From: DATCVR01 sp036566745
GTDB taxonomy: Bacteria; Actinomycetota; Actinomycetes; Jiangellales; Jiangellaceae
Direction of reading: 5' to 3'
Assembly: GCA_036566745.1 (NCBI GenBank)
Contig: DATCVR010000408.1
Span: forward strand, 1 to 15,680
Length of the DNA stretch: 15,680 nucleotides
Position 1 is the first letter of the stretch; each line of letters begins with the position of its first letter. The translations under genes were made by a program, and so were the position numbers. This document shows, one piece after another, positions 1 through 8,750 of this stretch. The notes under the pieces are model-generated. The model was not told where the DNA came from. It was given only the letters and a program-made list of their open reading frames with translations, and searched no databases.

Positions 1-1
1 T

Positions 2-39
2 CGGTGGTCGGGGTCGTGCAGATGCTCTGCCGACCACCG
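2..39 (-). terminator. Hairpin downstream of hutU, possible terminator
   Basis: Perfect 10-bp arms CGGTGGTCGG (2-11) and CCGACCACCG (30-39). An inner stem in the loop (GCAGA 18-22, TCTGC 26-30) could extend or compete with it. It lies 20 bases past the hutU stop codon in the direction of hutU transcription. There is no T-run, so it would be a U-tail-less terminator, which is common in high-GC actinobacteria. It could equally belong to a gene beyond the left edge. Confidence 0.4.
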
Positions 40-58
40 CCACCGCCACCGCCCAACG

Positions 59-1714
<1,656 letters not shown>

Positions 1715-1762
1715 GACGGCGACTCCTCATCGAGTGGTCGTGCGGACGACGGTGGATCGAAC

Positions 1763-1790
1763 GGTGGCGCTCATTCCAGCATCCGCCACC
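1763..1790. promoter_or_regulatory. Inverted repeat in the hutU / oxidoreductase divergent region
   Basis: Perfect 7-bp arms GGTGGCG (1763-1769) and CGCCACC (1784-1790) with a 14-base loop. The left arm is part of a direct repeat ACGGTGG at 1749-1755 and 1761-1767 (12-bp period). The right arm abuts a -10-like TAACGT. The position between two divergent starts suggests a regulator-binding site. Which regulator would bind is unknown. Confidence 0.35.
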
Positions 1791-1796
1791 TAACGT
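1791..1796 (+). promoter_or_regulatory. Putative -10 element for a leaderless oxidoreductase mRNA
   Basis: TAACGT fits TAnnnT and ends 7 bases before the ATG at 1804, so transcription would start within about one base of the start codon. No convincing -35 is seen and no Shine-Dalgarno precedes the ATG, as expected for a leaderless transcript. Confidence 0.35.
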
Positions 1797-1803
1797 AGGC
1801 CCC

Positions 1804-2694
1804 ATGCTGATCGGCCTTCACGTCATGGACTTCACCTGGCCCGGCGGCCCGCCCGCCATCGCGTCGACGCTCGGCGGCGTCCTCGAGTCGGCGGAGGAGG
1901 TCGGCATCCACAGCTTCTGGCCCATGGACCACTTCTTCCAGATGCGTGGCCTCGGCGGTCCCGACCAGCCGATGCCGGAGGTGTACGCCACGCTCGCCTG
2001 GGCCGCGGGCCGCACCCGCACCCTCCAGCTCGGAGCGCTGGTCACGGGCGTCCACTACCGCCATCCAGGCCTCCTGATGAAGGCCGTCACCACCCTCGAC
2101 GTGCTCTCCGGCGGCCGCGCCTGGCTCGGCATCGGGGCGGGGTGGTACGAGCAGGAGTCGGTGGGGCTCGGCGTGCCGATGCCGCCGGTGGCCGAGCGGT
2201 TCGAACGGCTCGAGGAGACGCTGTCGATCGCCCACCGGATGTTCGCCGGCGACACGAGCCCCATCGACGGCGCCCACTACCAACTGGCTCATCCGCTGAA
2301 CAACCCCGCACCGCTGCGGCGACCGCCGATCCTGGTGGGCGGCATGGGCGAGCGCAAGACGCTGCGCCTCGTGGCGCAGTACGCCGACGCGTGCAACCTG
2401 TTCGAGGGGCCCAGCACCGCGCACAAGTTCGACGTGCTGCGGGCACATTGCGCCGACGTGGGGCGTGACTACGACGACATCGTCAAGACCACCTACGGCC
2501 GGCTCGGCGAGCGCGACCTGCCCCAGGTGATCGACCGCCTGGGTGCGCTCGCGGACCTCGGCGTCGACCTCGCGATCCTCGACCTCCGCGATCCGCACGA
2601 GGCGGGCATCTTCGACTTCTACGGAGAGGTCGTCCGAGCGGTCGAGCCGTTCGGGCGTCCCACTCCTTCGGTGCTCGCCCCGGCGGCGGCCTGA
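1804..2694 (+). CDS. LLM-class F420-dependent oxidoreductase
   Basis: A 296-residue luciferase-like monooxygenase-fold (TIM barrel) flavin/F420 oxidoreductase, probably cytoplasmic. Recognisable segments are the N-terminal strand with GLHV, the SFWPMDHFFQ region, the LGALVTGVHYRHPGLLMKAV core, GRAWLGIGAGWYEQE (cofactor phosphate-binding region of the family) and RPPILVGGMGERKTLRLVAQ followed by ADACNLF. These match the short actinobacterial subfamily annotated as F420-dependent; the substrate cannot be told from sequence. The start at 1804 has no ribosome binding site but has a -10-like TAACGT at leaderless distance. The gene sits between hutU and hutH on the opposite strand and converges on hutH with 28 bases between. 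A role in histidine catabolism is possible only by proximity. Confidence 0.88.
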   Translation: MLIGLHVMDFTWPGGPPAIASTLGGVLESAEEVGIHSFWPMDHFFQMRGLGGPDQPMPEVYATLAWAAGRTRTLQLGALVTGVHYRHPGLLMKAVTTLDVLSGGRAWLGIGAGWYEQESVGLGVPMPPVAERFERLEETLSIAHRMFAGDTSPIDGAHYQLAHPLNNPAPLRRPPILVGGMGERKTLRLVAQYADACNLFEGPSTAHKFDVLRAHCADVGRDYDDIVKTTYGRLGERDLPQVIDRLGALADLGVDLAILDLRDPHEAGIFDFYGEVVRAVEPFGRPTPSVLAPAAA

Positions 2695-2722
2695 ACGGCG
2701 CCACTCTGACCGGCGTCGCACG

Positions 2723-4297
2723 TCAGGCCAGTGGACCGACGGCCGACTCGGCAGCGGCGACGACGGAACCGGCCCGCACCAGCGCGAGGACCGACTCGAT
2801 CTCCGGGGCCAGGTGGCGGTCGGGTCCCGGGCCGTCGACCACGCCGCGCACCAGGTCACGCACGGCGCCGGTCCCGGCAGCGGGGATCAGCGGAGCGCGC
2901 AGGTCGAGCGCCCGGGCGGCCGTGAGCACCTCGACCGCGAGCACCCGCGACAGGCCGTCGAGTGCCCGCCGCAGTTTGCGGGCCGCGCTCCAGCCCATCG
3001 AGACGTGGTCCTCCTGCATCGCGCTCGACGGGATGGAGTCGACGGACGCGGGTACCGCCAGGCGCTTCAGCTCCGACACGATCGCGGCCTGGGTGTACTG
3101 GGCGATCATGTGCCCGGAGTCGACACCGGGGTCGTGGGCGAGGAACGCCGGCAGTCCACCGCTGCGCGCGACGTCGAGGAACCGGTCGGTGCGGCGCTCG
3201 CTGATACTCGCCAGGTCGGCCACGGCGATCGCCAGGAAGTCGAGGACGTACGCGACCGGGGCGCCGTGGAAGTTGCCGTTGGACTCCACCCGTCCGTCGG
3301 GCGTGGCCACCGGGTTGTCGATCGTCGCGGCGAGCTCGCGGGCGGCGACGAGCTCGGCGTGGTCCAGCGTGTCGCGCACCGCGCCGTGTACCTGGGGTGC
3401 GCAGCGCAGCGAGTAGGCGTCCTGCACGCGCGTGCAGTCCGGCCCCCGGTGGCTTGCGACGACGCCGGAGCCATCCAGCAGCGACCGCAGGTTCGCCGCC
3501 GAGCGCGCCTGCCCCGGATGCGGGCGCATCGCCTGGAGGTCGTCGGCGAACACCCGATCGGTGCCGAGCAGCGCCTCGACACTCATCGCCGCCGCGACGT
3601 CGGCCACGCGGACCAGGCCGTGCAGGTCGTGCGCGGCCAGCACCAGCATCCCGAGCATCCCGTCGGTGCCGTTGACCAGCGCCAGGCCCTCCTTCTCGGC
3701 CAGCTCCACGGCGTCGATACCGGCGGCGGCGAGCGCCGTGGCCGCGGGCATGAGCTCGCCCTGCGCGTCGCGGACCTCACCCTCCCCCATCAGCGCCAGG
3801 GCACAGTGGGCGAGCGGCGCCAGGTCGCCGGAGCATCCGAGGCTGCCGTACTCGTGGACCACCGGCGTGATGCCGGAGTCGAGCATGCGCGCGTAGGCCC
3901 GGGCCGTCTCGAGTCGCACGCCGGTCCGGCCGGTGGCCAGCGTCGACAGCCGCAGCAGCATCAGTGCCCGGACGACCTCGCGCTCGACCTCGGCACCGGA
4001 TCCGGCGGCGTGACTGCGGATCAGGCTGCGCTGGAGCTGGGCTCGCGACGCCGCCGGGATGTGCCGGGTGGCCAGCGCGCCGAAGCCGGTGGAGACGCCG
4101 TAGTACGGCACGTCCGCGGAGGCGAGCTGCTCGATCACCTCGCGGCTGTGGCTGATGGCGGTCGCGGCATCAGCGGCGATCGTTACGCCGGCACCGTGGC
4201 GGGCCACCGCCACGACGTCCTCGACGCTCACCGGCGCGACACCGACGGACACGGAGCGGACGGCATTGTCCGCATGACGGAGACTCATACCGGCCAT
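2723..4297 (-). CDS. hutH: Histidine ammonia-lyase (histidase)
   Basis: First enzyme of histidine degradation: non-oxidative deamination of L-histidine to trans-urocanate and ammonia, in a cytoplasmic homotetramer. The 524 residues are slightly longer than the typical ~510. YYGVSTGFG (around residues 65-73) carries the catalytic tyrosine. GSLGCSGDLAPLAH (151-164) is the site where three residues cyclise into the MIO electrophile: here Cys155-Ser156-Gly157 rather than the textbook Ala-Ser-Gly. From memory, the Cys form occurs in actinobacterial histidases, so activity is expected. NGTDGMLGM is also typical of the family. The ATG at 4297 has only a weak GGCGG upstream; an alternative ATG lies three codons in (4288). 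The gene ends convergently with the oxidoreductase. Confidence 0.97.
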   Translation of the reverse strand: MAGMSLRHADNAVRSVSVGVAPVSVEDVVAVARHGAGVTIAADAATAISHSREVIEQLASADVPYYGVSTGFGALATRHIPAASRAQLQRSLIRSHAAGSGAEVEREVVRALMLLRLSTLATGRTGVRLETARAYARMLDSGITPVVHEYGSLGCSGDLAPLAHCALALMGEGEVRDAQGELMPAATALAAAGIDAVELAEKEGLALVNGTDGMLGMLVLAAHDLHGLVRVADVAAAMSVEALLGTDRVFADDLQAMRPHPGQARSAANLRSLLDGSGVVASHRGPDCTRVQDAYSLRCAPQVHGAVRDTLDHAELVAARELAATIDNPVATPDGRVESNGNFHGAPVAYVLDFLAIAVADLASISERRTDRFLDVARSGGLPAFLAHDPGVDSGHMIAQYTQAAIVSELKRLAVPASVDSIPSSAMQEDHVSMGWSAARKLRRALDGLSRVLAVEVLTAARALDLRAPLIPAAGTGAVRDLVRGVVDGPGPDRHLAPEIESVLALVRAGSVVAAAESAVGPLA

Positions 4298-4320
4298 TGT
4301 GCCGCCGAGCGGACATCCGT

Positions 4321-4358
4321 CGGCCGGATCCTGCGCCGGACAGCGCGACAGCCGGCCG
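4321..4358 (-). terminator. Inverted repeat between the HTH gene and hutH
   Basis: Arms CGGCCGG (4321-4327) and CCGGCCG (4352-4358) with a 24-base loop, starting about 20 bases after the HTH stop codon and before hutH, which reads in the same direction. It may end HTH transcription. There is no T-run, and arms this GC-rich can arise by chance in such sequence. Confidence 0.3.
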
Positions 4359-4379
4359 TTCGGTCGATCGGTGGCTCGA

Positions 4380-4922
4380 TCAGAAGAGGTGCTCGTGGCG
4401 GGCGTAGTGGGCGAGCGCGTCCTCGCGACGCCCCACGCCGTAGACCCGGATCAGCTCGGCGAGGCCCGGGTGGCCGGCGCCGATCGTGTTCGCGACCTCC
4501 TCGAGTTCCTGCCCCGAGGCGACGGCGCGGAACAGGCTGCGCACGGCCGACACGACCTCCGCCGCCTCGTCCTTCGGCTCGGCCGGAACGGCGTCCACCG
4601 ATGTGCGGGTGAGGACGCCGCTGAACGCCCGGACTTCGTCGAGCCGACGTGCGACCTCGTCGGCGGCGACCCGACCAGCGGCGACGTCGTCGGCAAGGGA
4701 CGAGATGGCGTGAATGCGCTGGATGACGGCGGGATTGCCGATCTTGACCCGTTGTGCACTCATGAGCTGCGACAGCATCGGCGCGGACACCCCGATCGTG
4801 GCCGCCAGCTGCGCCTGGGTCAGCCCGAACGCCGCGTTCAGCCGCCGGAACAGCGGGCCCAGAGCCTCGCCGTACAGCTCCGCCTGAGCCTCGCGATTGC
4901 GCTCGAGTTGTTCGACGTCCAT
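4380..4922 (-). CDS. Cro/C1-type helix-turn-helix regulator
   Basis: About 180 residues from the ATG at 4922. The N-terminal third holds a helix-turn-helix, with LTQAQLAATIGVSAPMLSQL as helices 2 and 3 (about residues 33-52). The mostly helical C-terminal two thirds have no metal or ligand motif I recognise and end in GVGRREDALAHYARHEHLF. The frame stays open to 4988, but no ribosome binding site precedes that longer start, and the HTH spacing suits the 4922 start. The gene is divergent from the vWA gene. The palindrome pair at 5038-5075 is the obvious candidate operator, and a TTTGCA half-site also lies at 4943-4948 just ahead of its own start. Inferred role: control of the vWA gene and perhaps of itself. 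Confidence 0.8.
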   Translation of the reverse strand: MDVEQLERNREAQAELYGEALGPLFRRLNAAFGLTQAQLAATIGVSAPMLSQLMSAQRVKIGNPAVIQRIHAISSLADDVAAGRVAADEVARRLDEVRAFSGVLTRTSVDAVPAEPKDEAAEVVSAVRSLFRAVASGQELEEVANTIGAGHPGLAELIRVYGVGRREDALAHYARHEHLF

Positions 4923-5033
4923 ACCTACAGCCCCCAAGGAGATTTGCATCAGCGAAGTCGTGACGATCGTACGCGAGCACCCCTGCACGGGCTAGACCAG
5001 CACGACGTCCGTAGAATCCGCCCGTGCCGACCC

Positions 5034-5062
5034 TTGACTTTGCAGTTGCAAAGCCATAGCTT
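5034..5062 (+). promoter_or_regulatory. Putative sigma70-type promoter of the vWA gene
   Basis: TTGACT (5034-5039) as -35, a 17-bp spacer and TAGCTT (5057-5062) as -10 (fits TAnnnT). Transcription would start near 5069, giving a leader of about 35 bases that contains GGAAGGA (5088-5094), 9 bases before the vWA ATG. The promoter is overlapped by two palindromes. Confidence 0.5.
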
Positions 5063-5075
5063 CGCAACTGCAAAG
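5038..5075. promoter_or_regulatory. Twin 16-bp palindromic operator over the vWA promoter
   Basis: Site 1 is CTTTGCAGTTGCAAAG (5038-5053), 7-bp arms around a 2-bp centre. Site 2 is CTTCGCAACTGCAAAG (5060-5075), the reverse complement of site 1 with a single difference. Together they form one 38-bp palindrome (17-base arms, one mismatch, CATA in the centre). The centres of the two sites are 22 bp apart, about two helical turns, so bound dimers would lie on one face of the DNA. Site 1 covers the -35 edge and spacer; site 2 covers the -10 edge and start point. This is a repressor-like placement, and the adjacent HTH protein is the likeliest ligand. Confidence 0.7.
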
Positions 5076-5103
5076 ACCACACGACACGGAAGGACGGCCG
5101 ACG

Positions 5104-7041
5104 ATGACGTTCTCGCGACCCATTCTGGCCTCTCTCGCGGCGCTGCTGTTCGGCATCGTCGCCACCGCGAGTGGCGCCCAGGCCCACATCGCCCAGAACA
5201 CCCAGCCGAGCGAGGGCAGCGGCCGCCTGGTGCTCGTCCTCGACTCGTCGGGCTCCATGGAGGAACCGGACGCCTCGGGCCAGACCAAGATCGAGGCAGC
5301 CCGCACCGCCCTCAACGGTGTGGTCGACGACATCCCGGCCGGCGCGGAGGTCGGCCTCCGGGTCTTCGGCGCCACGGTCTTCTCCCGTGACGACGCAGGG
5401 GCGTGCGAGGACTCGCAGCTGGTCGTCCCGGTGGGTGCTGCCGACAAGGACGCGCTGAAGTCGGCGATCGCCGAGTACAAGCCCTACGGCGAGACTCCCA
5501 TCGCCCACGCCCTGCAGGAGGCCGCCAAGGACCTCGGCAACGAAGGGCCACGCAGCATCCTCCTCGTCTCGGACGGCGAGGCCACCTGCGAGCCCGACCC
5601 GTGCGTGGTCGCTGAGCAGCTGGCCGCCGAGGGCATCGACCTCGAGATCGACGTCGTGGGCCTCCATGTCGACGACGCGGCGCGCGCCCAGCTGTCGTGC
5701 ATCGCCGACAAGGGCAACGGCACCTACTACGACGTGGGCGACGCCGACGAGTTCGCGGCCAGCCTCGACGAGGTCGCCTCCCGCGCACTCCAGGCGTTCG
5801 AGGTCAACGGCACGCCGATCGAGGGAACCCCGAAGTACGACGGCGCGCCCGAGATGGAGACCGGCGGGCAGTACGTCGACACCATCCCCGCGCACGGCGC
5901 CCAGAAGTTCTACATGATCAAGCGGACCACGCCCTCGTCCAACGTCATCGTGGGGGTCTCGGGACAGCCCGAGCTCGACAGCACCATCGGTGAGCTCGCC
6001 ATGCACCTGCAGACCGCCGACGGCGAGGAGTGCAACACGAACTACGCCCGCGCCCTCGACTCGAGCTCGTACTCGCTCGTGGCCGGCTCGGTCTCGACGC
6101 TGACGCAGTACACCCTCGAACCCGACGACCAGTGCACCACCGCCGAGGAACTGCAGCTGGTCGTCGAGCAGAGCGCCGACAACGACATCGCGGGCACACC
6201 GATCCAGTTCAAGGTGTGGGAGTACGGCGCCGTGGACGGTTACGACGCGCTCCCCGAGGAGGAGCCCTACGACAAGGTCGCCTGGGACGAGGTGACCATG
6301 GACCGCAACAACCCCACGCCGCTCACCGCCGGCTCGTCGTTCGACACCGCGCCCGAGGTCGAGGCAGGTGCCACCTACACCGACACGATCGTGCCGGGCG
6401 AGATGCGCATCTTCAAGATCAACGCCGAGTGGGGCCAGCGTATCCAGGCACAGGTCGCCACCGACCCCACCAGCGGCGAGCTCAGCGACCTGACCGACGC
6501 GGCGGCGACCCTCGGCATCCGCCTTTACGGTCCCTCCGGCGGCGACGCCAGCAACGTCATCGCGGGCGACGTCATGAGCCAGTCCAACCTCAACTTCGAG
6601 ACCGGCGCGATGGCCCGGATCGGCACCCAGGAGATCCGTTACCGCAACTTCGAGAGCGTCCACGAGTTCAGCAACGCGGCGGCGATCCCGGGCGAGTACT
6701 ACATCGGCGTCGCGCTCTCGGCGGACCAGGACGACGATGCCTACGAGATCCCGTTCACGCTGACGACCAGCCTCGTCGGCGAGGCCGGCACCGGGGAGCC
6801 GACGTTCGCCGAGGTCAAGCTCCCCGACGCCGACCAGCAGGGGGACGGGAACGACGACGGGAACGCCGATGAGAACGGCGGCTCCGGCGACGAGAACGCA
6901 CCCGAGGACGACTCGACCGAGCAGGTCGCGAACGAGTCGGACGCCGGGCCCATCTCACCCACCACGATCGCCATCGGCATCGGCGGCCTGGCGCTGCTGC
7001 TCGGCGGCGGGTACGGCGTGTACCGCTTCACCCGCTCGTAG
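5104..7041 (+). CDS. Secreted, membrane-anchored von Willebrand A protein
   Basis: 645 residues. A signal peptide (residues 1-27, ending AQA) is followed by a vWA domain at about 40-230 with a complete MIDAS metal site: DSSGSM (Asp47, Ser49, Ser51), Thr131 in GETPIAHALQ and Asp157 in LLVSDGEATC. Cys101, 162, 167 and 199 could form disulfides outside the cell. The next ~340 residues are an unassigned extracytoplasmic region with two similar blocks, each opening with an Asp-Thr-Ile/Val-containing YVDTIPAHGAQKF or YTDTIVPGEMRIF; these look like repeated beta-sandwich domains. An Asp/Gly/Asn/Glu-rich linker (about 573-616) leads to a single C-terminal membrane helix (about 617-641) ending RFTRS. 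It is probably a surface adhesion or scaffold protein binding a metal-dependent partner. It diverges from the HTH gene and meets the kinase gene end to end. Confidence 0.9.
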   Translation: MTFSRPILASLAALLFGIVATASGAQAHIAQNTQPSEGSGRLVLVLDSSGSMEEPDASGQTKIEAARTALNGVVDDIPAGAEVGLRVFGATVFSRDDAGACEDSQLVVPVGAADKDALKSAIAEYKPYGETPIAHALQEAAKDLGNEGPRSILLVSDGEATCEPDPCVVAEQLAAEGIDLEIDVVGLHVDDAARAQLSCIADKGNGTYYDVGDADEFAASLDEVASRALQAFEVNGTPIEGTPKYDGAPEMETGGQYVDTIPAHGAQKFYMIKRTTPSSNVIVGVSGQPELDSTIGELAMHLQTADGEECNTNYARALDSSSYSLVAGSVSTLTQYTLEPDDQCTTAEELQLVVEQSADNDIAGTPIQFKVWEYGAVDGYDALPEEEPYDKVAWDEVTMDRNNPTPLTAGSSFDTAPEVEAGATYTDTIVPGEMRIFKINAEWGQRIQAQVATDPTSGELSDLTDAAATLGIRLYGPSGGDASNVIAGDVMSQSNLNFETGAMARIGTQEIRYRNFESVHEFSNAAAIPGEYYIGVALSADQDDDAYEIPFTLTTSLVGEAGTGEPTFAEVKLPDADQQGDGNDDGNADENGGSGDENAPEDDSTEQVANESDAGPISPTTIAIGIGGLALLLGGGYGVYRFTRS

Positions 7042-7042
7042 G

Positions 7043-8146
7043 TCAGAGCACCCGCAGGACAGCTGCGACGAGTAGCGCGCACCCGGCCGCGGTGGCCACG
7101 ATCGAGACGATCAGTGGCCGCCGCGACCGGGTGCGTCGTGGTTGCGGCGTGGTCGTCTCCGGCTCGGAGACCATGGACGGCACGGTTGCCTCAGCGGGCT
7201 CCGTCACCTCGGCGGGCGCATCCGCTTCGGCAGGCGCGGCCGACTCGGGTGACCCGGCCGACTCGGGTGACGCGGCAGGCTCGGGCGAGTCGGCCGGCAG
7301 CGGGCCGAGCTGATCGAAGATCTCGATCTCGTGCTCGCCGGCCGAAGGGACGACACCGGGCGGCGGCACGAGTCCCGTCCGGGCCAGCAGGGCTCGCGCA
7401 CTGGGCGCCGACGCGGGGCGGCCCGCCGGATCGGCCGCGGTCAGGACGGCGATCACCCCGGTCAGGGGCGAGTCCGGGTCGAGGCTCGCCATCACGTCGC
7501 CGCGTCCGGCGTCCTTGGGAGGCCGCATGCCCGTCAGCATCTCGACCCCGGTCATCCCCACGGAGTAGAGGTCCTGCCGAGGATCCGGGTCCGCGCCGAG
7601 CAGGGCCTCCGGCGCGAGGTAGCCCGGGGTCCCGAGCACCACGTCGGTGTGGGTGAGCCGTGGATGGTCGACCACGGCGGCGATGCCAAAGTCGGAGAGC
7701 CGCAGGTGGGGGCGTCCGGTTCCGGTGCTCTCGAGCAGCAAGTTGGCCGGCTTGACGTCGCGGTGGACCAGGCCGGCATCGTGGATGGCCGCCAGAGCGT
7801 CGAGCAGCTGGTCGAGCAGCAGGGCGACCCACGTCGGGGGCAACGGCCCGTAGTCGCCGATCAGGGTGGCCACCGATCCGCCGCCGACCAGGGGCATCGT
7901 GAACAGCACGCGGTCGTCTTCACCCGCCCAGCCGAGCGGCATGACGACGTGGGCGTGGTCGACCCGGAACGACTGCTCACGCACGAACCTCAGCAGCGAC
8001 GTGGCGTCGACCTGCCGGAGCACCTTGGCGGCGACGTGGCTCTCGGTGCGGCGGTCCCAGGCACGCCAGACGACGCCCACGCCGCCCTCGCCGAGAGGGT
8101 CGATGAGCTCATATCGCCCGGCAAATACCTCACCCACCGCGCACAT
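7043..8146 (-). CDS. Membrane-anchored Ser/Thr protein kinase
   Basis: 367 residues with a full Hanks-type kinase domain at about 8-258: glycine loop GEGGVGVV, ATP lysine Lys41, helix C Glu57, catalytic HRDVKPAN (Asp130), DFG (152-154), and LGTPGYLAPE in the activation segment. A Ser/Pro/Glu/Ala-rich linker (about 285-340, with DSPEPAASPESAGSPES repeats) precedes a basic patch, PRRTRSRR, and one membrane helix (about 344-364). Only RVL follows, so unlike PknB-type kinases there is no external sensor domain. Its stop codon is one base from the vWA stop on the opposite strand. ATG 8146 has no ribosome binding site; GTG 8137 fits a leaderless start. The kinase call is certain. Signalling together with the vWA and HTH proteins is inference from the neighbourhood. 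Confidence 0.93.
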   Translation of the reverse strand: MCAVGEVFAGRYELIDPLGEGGVGVVWRAWDRRTESHVAAKVLRQVDATSLLRFVREQSFRVDHAHVVMPLGWAGEDDRVLFTMPLVGGGSVATLIGDYGPLPPTWVALLLDQLLDALAAIHDAGLVHRDVKPANLLLESTGTGRPHLRLSDFGIAAVVDHPRLTHTDVVLGTPGYLAPEALLGADPDPRQDLYSVGMTGVEMLTGMRPPKDAGRGDVMASLDPDSPLTGVIAVLTAADPAGRPASAPSARALLARTGLVPPPGVVPSAGEHEIEIFDQLGPLPADSPEPAASPESAGSPESAAPAEADAPAEVTEPAEATVPSMVSEPETTTPQPRRTRSRRPLIVSIVATAAGCALLVAAVLRVL

Positions 8147-8150
8147 GCTA
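8145..8150 (-). promoter_or_regulatory. Putative -10 element of the kinase gene
   Basis: On the minus strand 8150-8145 reads TAGCAT (fits TAnnnT). Seven bases further, transcription would start at about 8138, next to the GTG at 8137. This would make the kinase mRNA leaderless and the protein three residues shorter than from ATG 8146. No clear -35 is visible. Confidence 0.25.
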
Positions 8151-8206
8151 GGTGGTCGGGACGCCGCGCCTCACCGTCGGTCGCTCTGCCGGACGCAGCC
8201 GAACCC

Positions 8207-8628
8207 TCAGGTCCGGCGGCCGATCACCTGGGCGTAGACCACCTGCCAGCCCACGACCGCCACGAGAATCCAGACGATGGCCACCACCGGAACCGACGGC
8301 GAGAACACCGCCAGCGCGGCCGTCACGACCACCGAAGGCACCCCCAGCCGAGCACCCATCGCCGCGGCGCGCCCTCCAGCATCGCCGCGATCGTGGTGGC
8401 CGCGAAGTACCCGGCCAGCCCGCCGCACAGCAGCGCACCCGTGCTCGCCGTCGTCGTCGCATCGGGGTGCTCGACGAACGAGATGCCGAGCTCGGCCCAG
8501 GTCGGATCGTGGAGCCGATGGGAGACCTGAGCGACGGCCACGACGACCAGATCGAAGAACAGCTCGAGCCAGCTGGCGTGTCGTGTGGGTGGCGCGTCAG
8601 ACGCGGGCGTCGACGACGGTTCGCTCAC
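8207..8628 (-). pseudogene. Degraded low-temperature-requirement A (LtrA) family gene
   Basis: From GTG 8628 the frame encodes RHASWLELFFDLVVVAVAQ, the hallmark N-terminus of LtrA membrane proteins, then VSHRLHDPTWAEL. After only about 20 residues it jumps to a segment like the family C-terminus (DATTTASTGALLCGGLAGYF). It then loses frame in a GC-rich run (about 8359-8382). The homologous hydrophobic tail continues in another frame (VPSVVVTAALAVFS through VVYAQVIGRR) to the stop at 8207. LtrA proteins are normally about 380-400 residues, so most of the middle membrane helices are gone and a one-base shift has followed. I infer a dead remnant. The family's function is poorly defined; the name comes from a Listeria cold-growth mutant. 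Confidence 0.75.
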
Positions 8629-8738
8629 GACTCCCCACTATCCGAATGCGCAGCTCTCCGGTCAGGCACGTCGGCGGCATCGATCACTGTGTCGCGGCGT
8701 GCGCCGAACACGCTCCCGAACAGCGGCCTCGCCTGAGA

Positions 8739-8744
8739 TAGCGT
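8739..8744 (+). promoter_or_regulatory. Putative -10 element for leaderless opdB mRNA
   Basis: TAGCGT fits TAnnnT and occupies exactly -12 to -7 relative to the A of the ATG at 8751. No Shine-Dalgarno is present and no good -35 is seen. Confidence 0.35.
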
Positions 8745-8750
8745 CGCCTC

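Noticed and set aside
2543..4612. Plus-strand open frame of 689 codons spanning the hutH region
   Set aside because: It overlaps the end of the LLM gene, all of hutH and part of the HTH gene in other frames; its composition is Arg/His/Gly-rich with no motif.
4923..4988. Longer 202-residue start for the HTH protein
   Set aside because: No ribosome binding site at 4988, and the extra 22 residues add nothing family-like. The ATG at 4922 places the HTH at a usual distance from the N-terminus.
4285..6663. Minus-strand open frame of 792 codons opposite the vWA gene
   Set aside because: Shadow of the vWA gene, whose signal peptide, complete MIDAS site and membrane helix identify the real frame.
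7244..7285. Short tandem DNA repeat (CTCGGGTGACSCGGC-like units)
   Set aside because: It encodes the Ser/Pro/Glu/Ala linker of the kinase in frame; no sign of a mobile or regulatory repeat.
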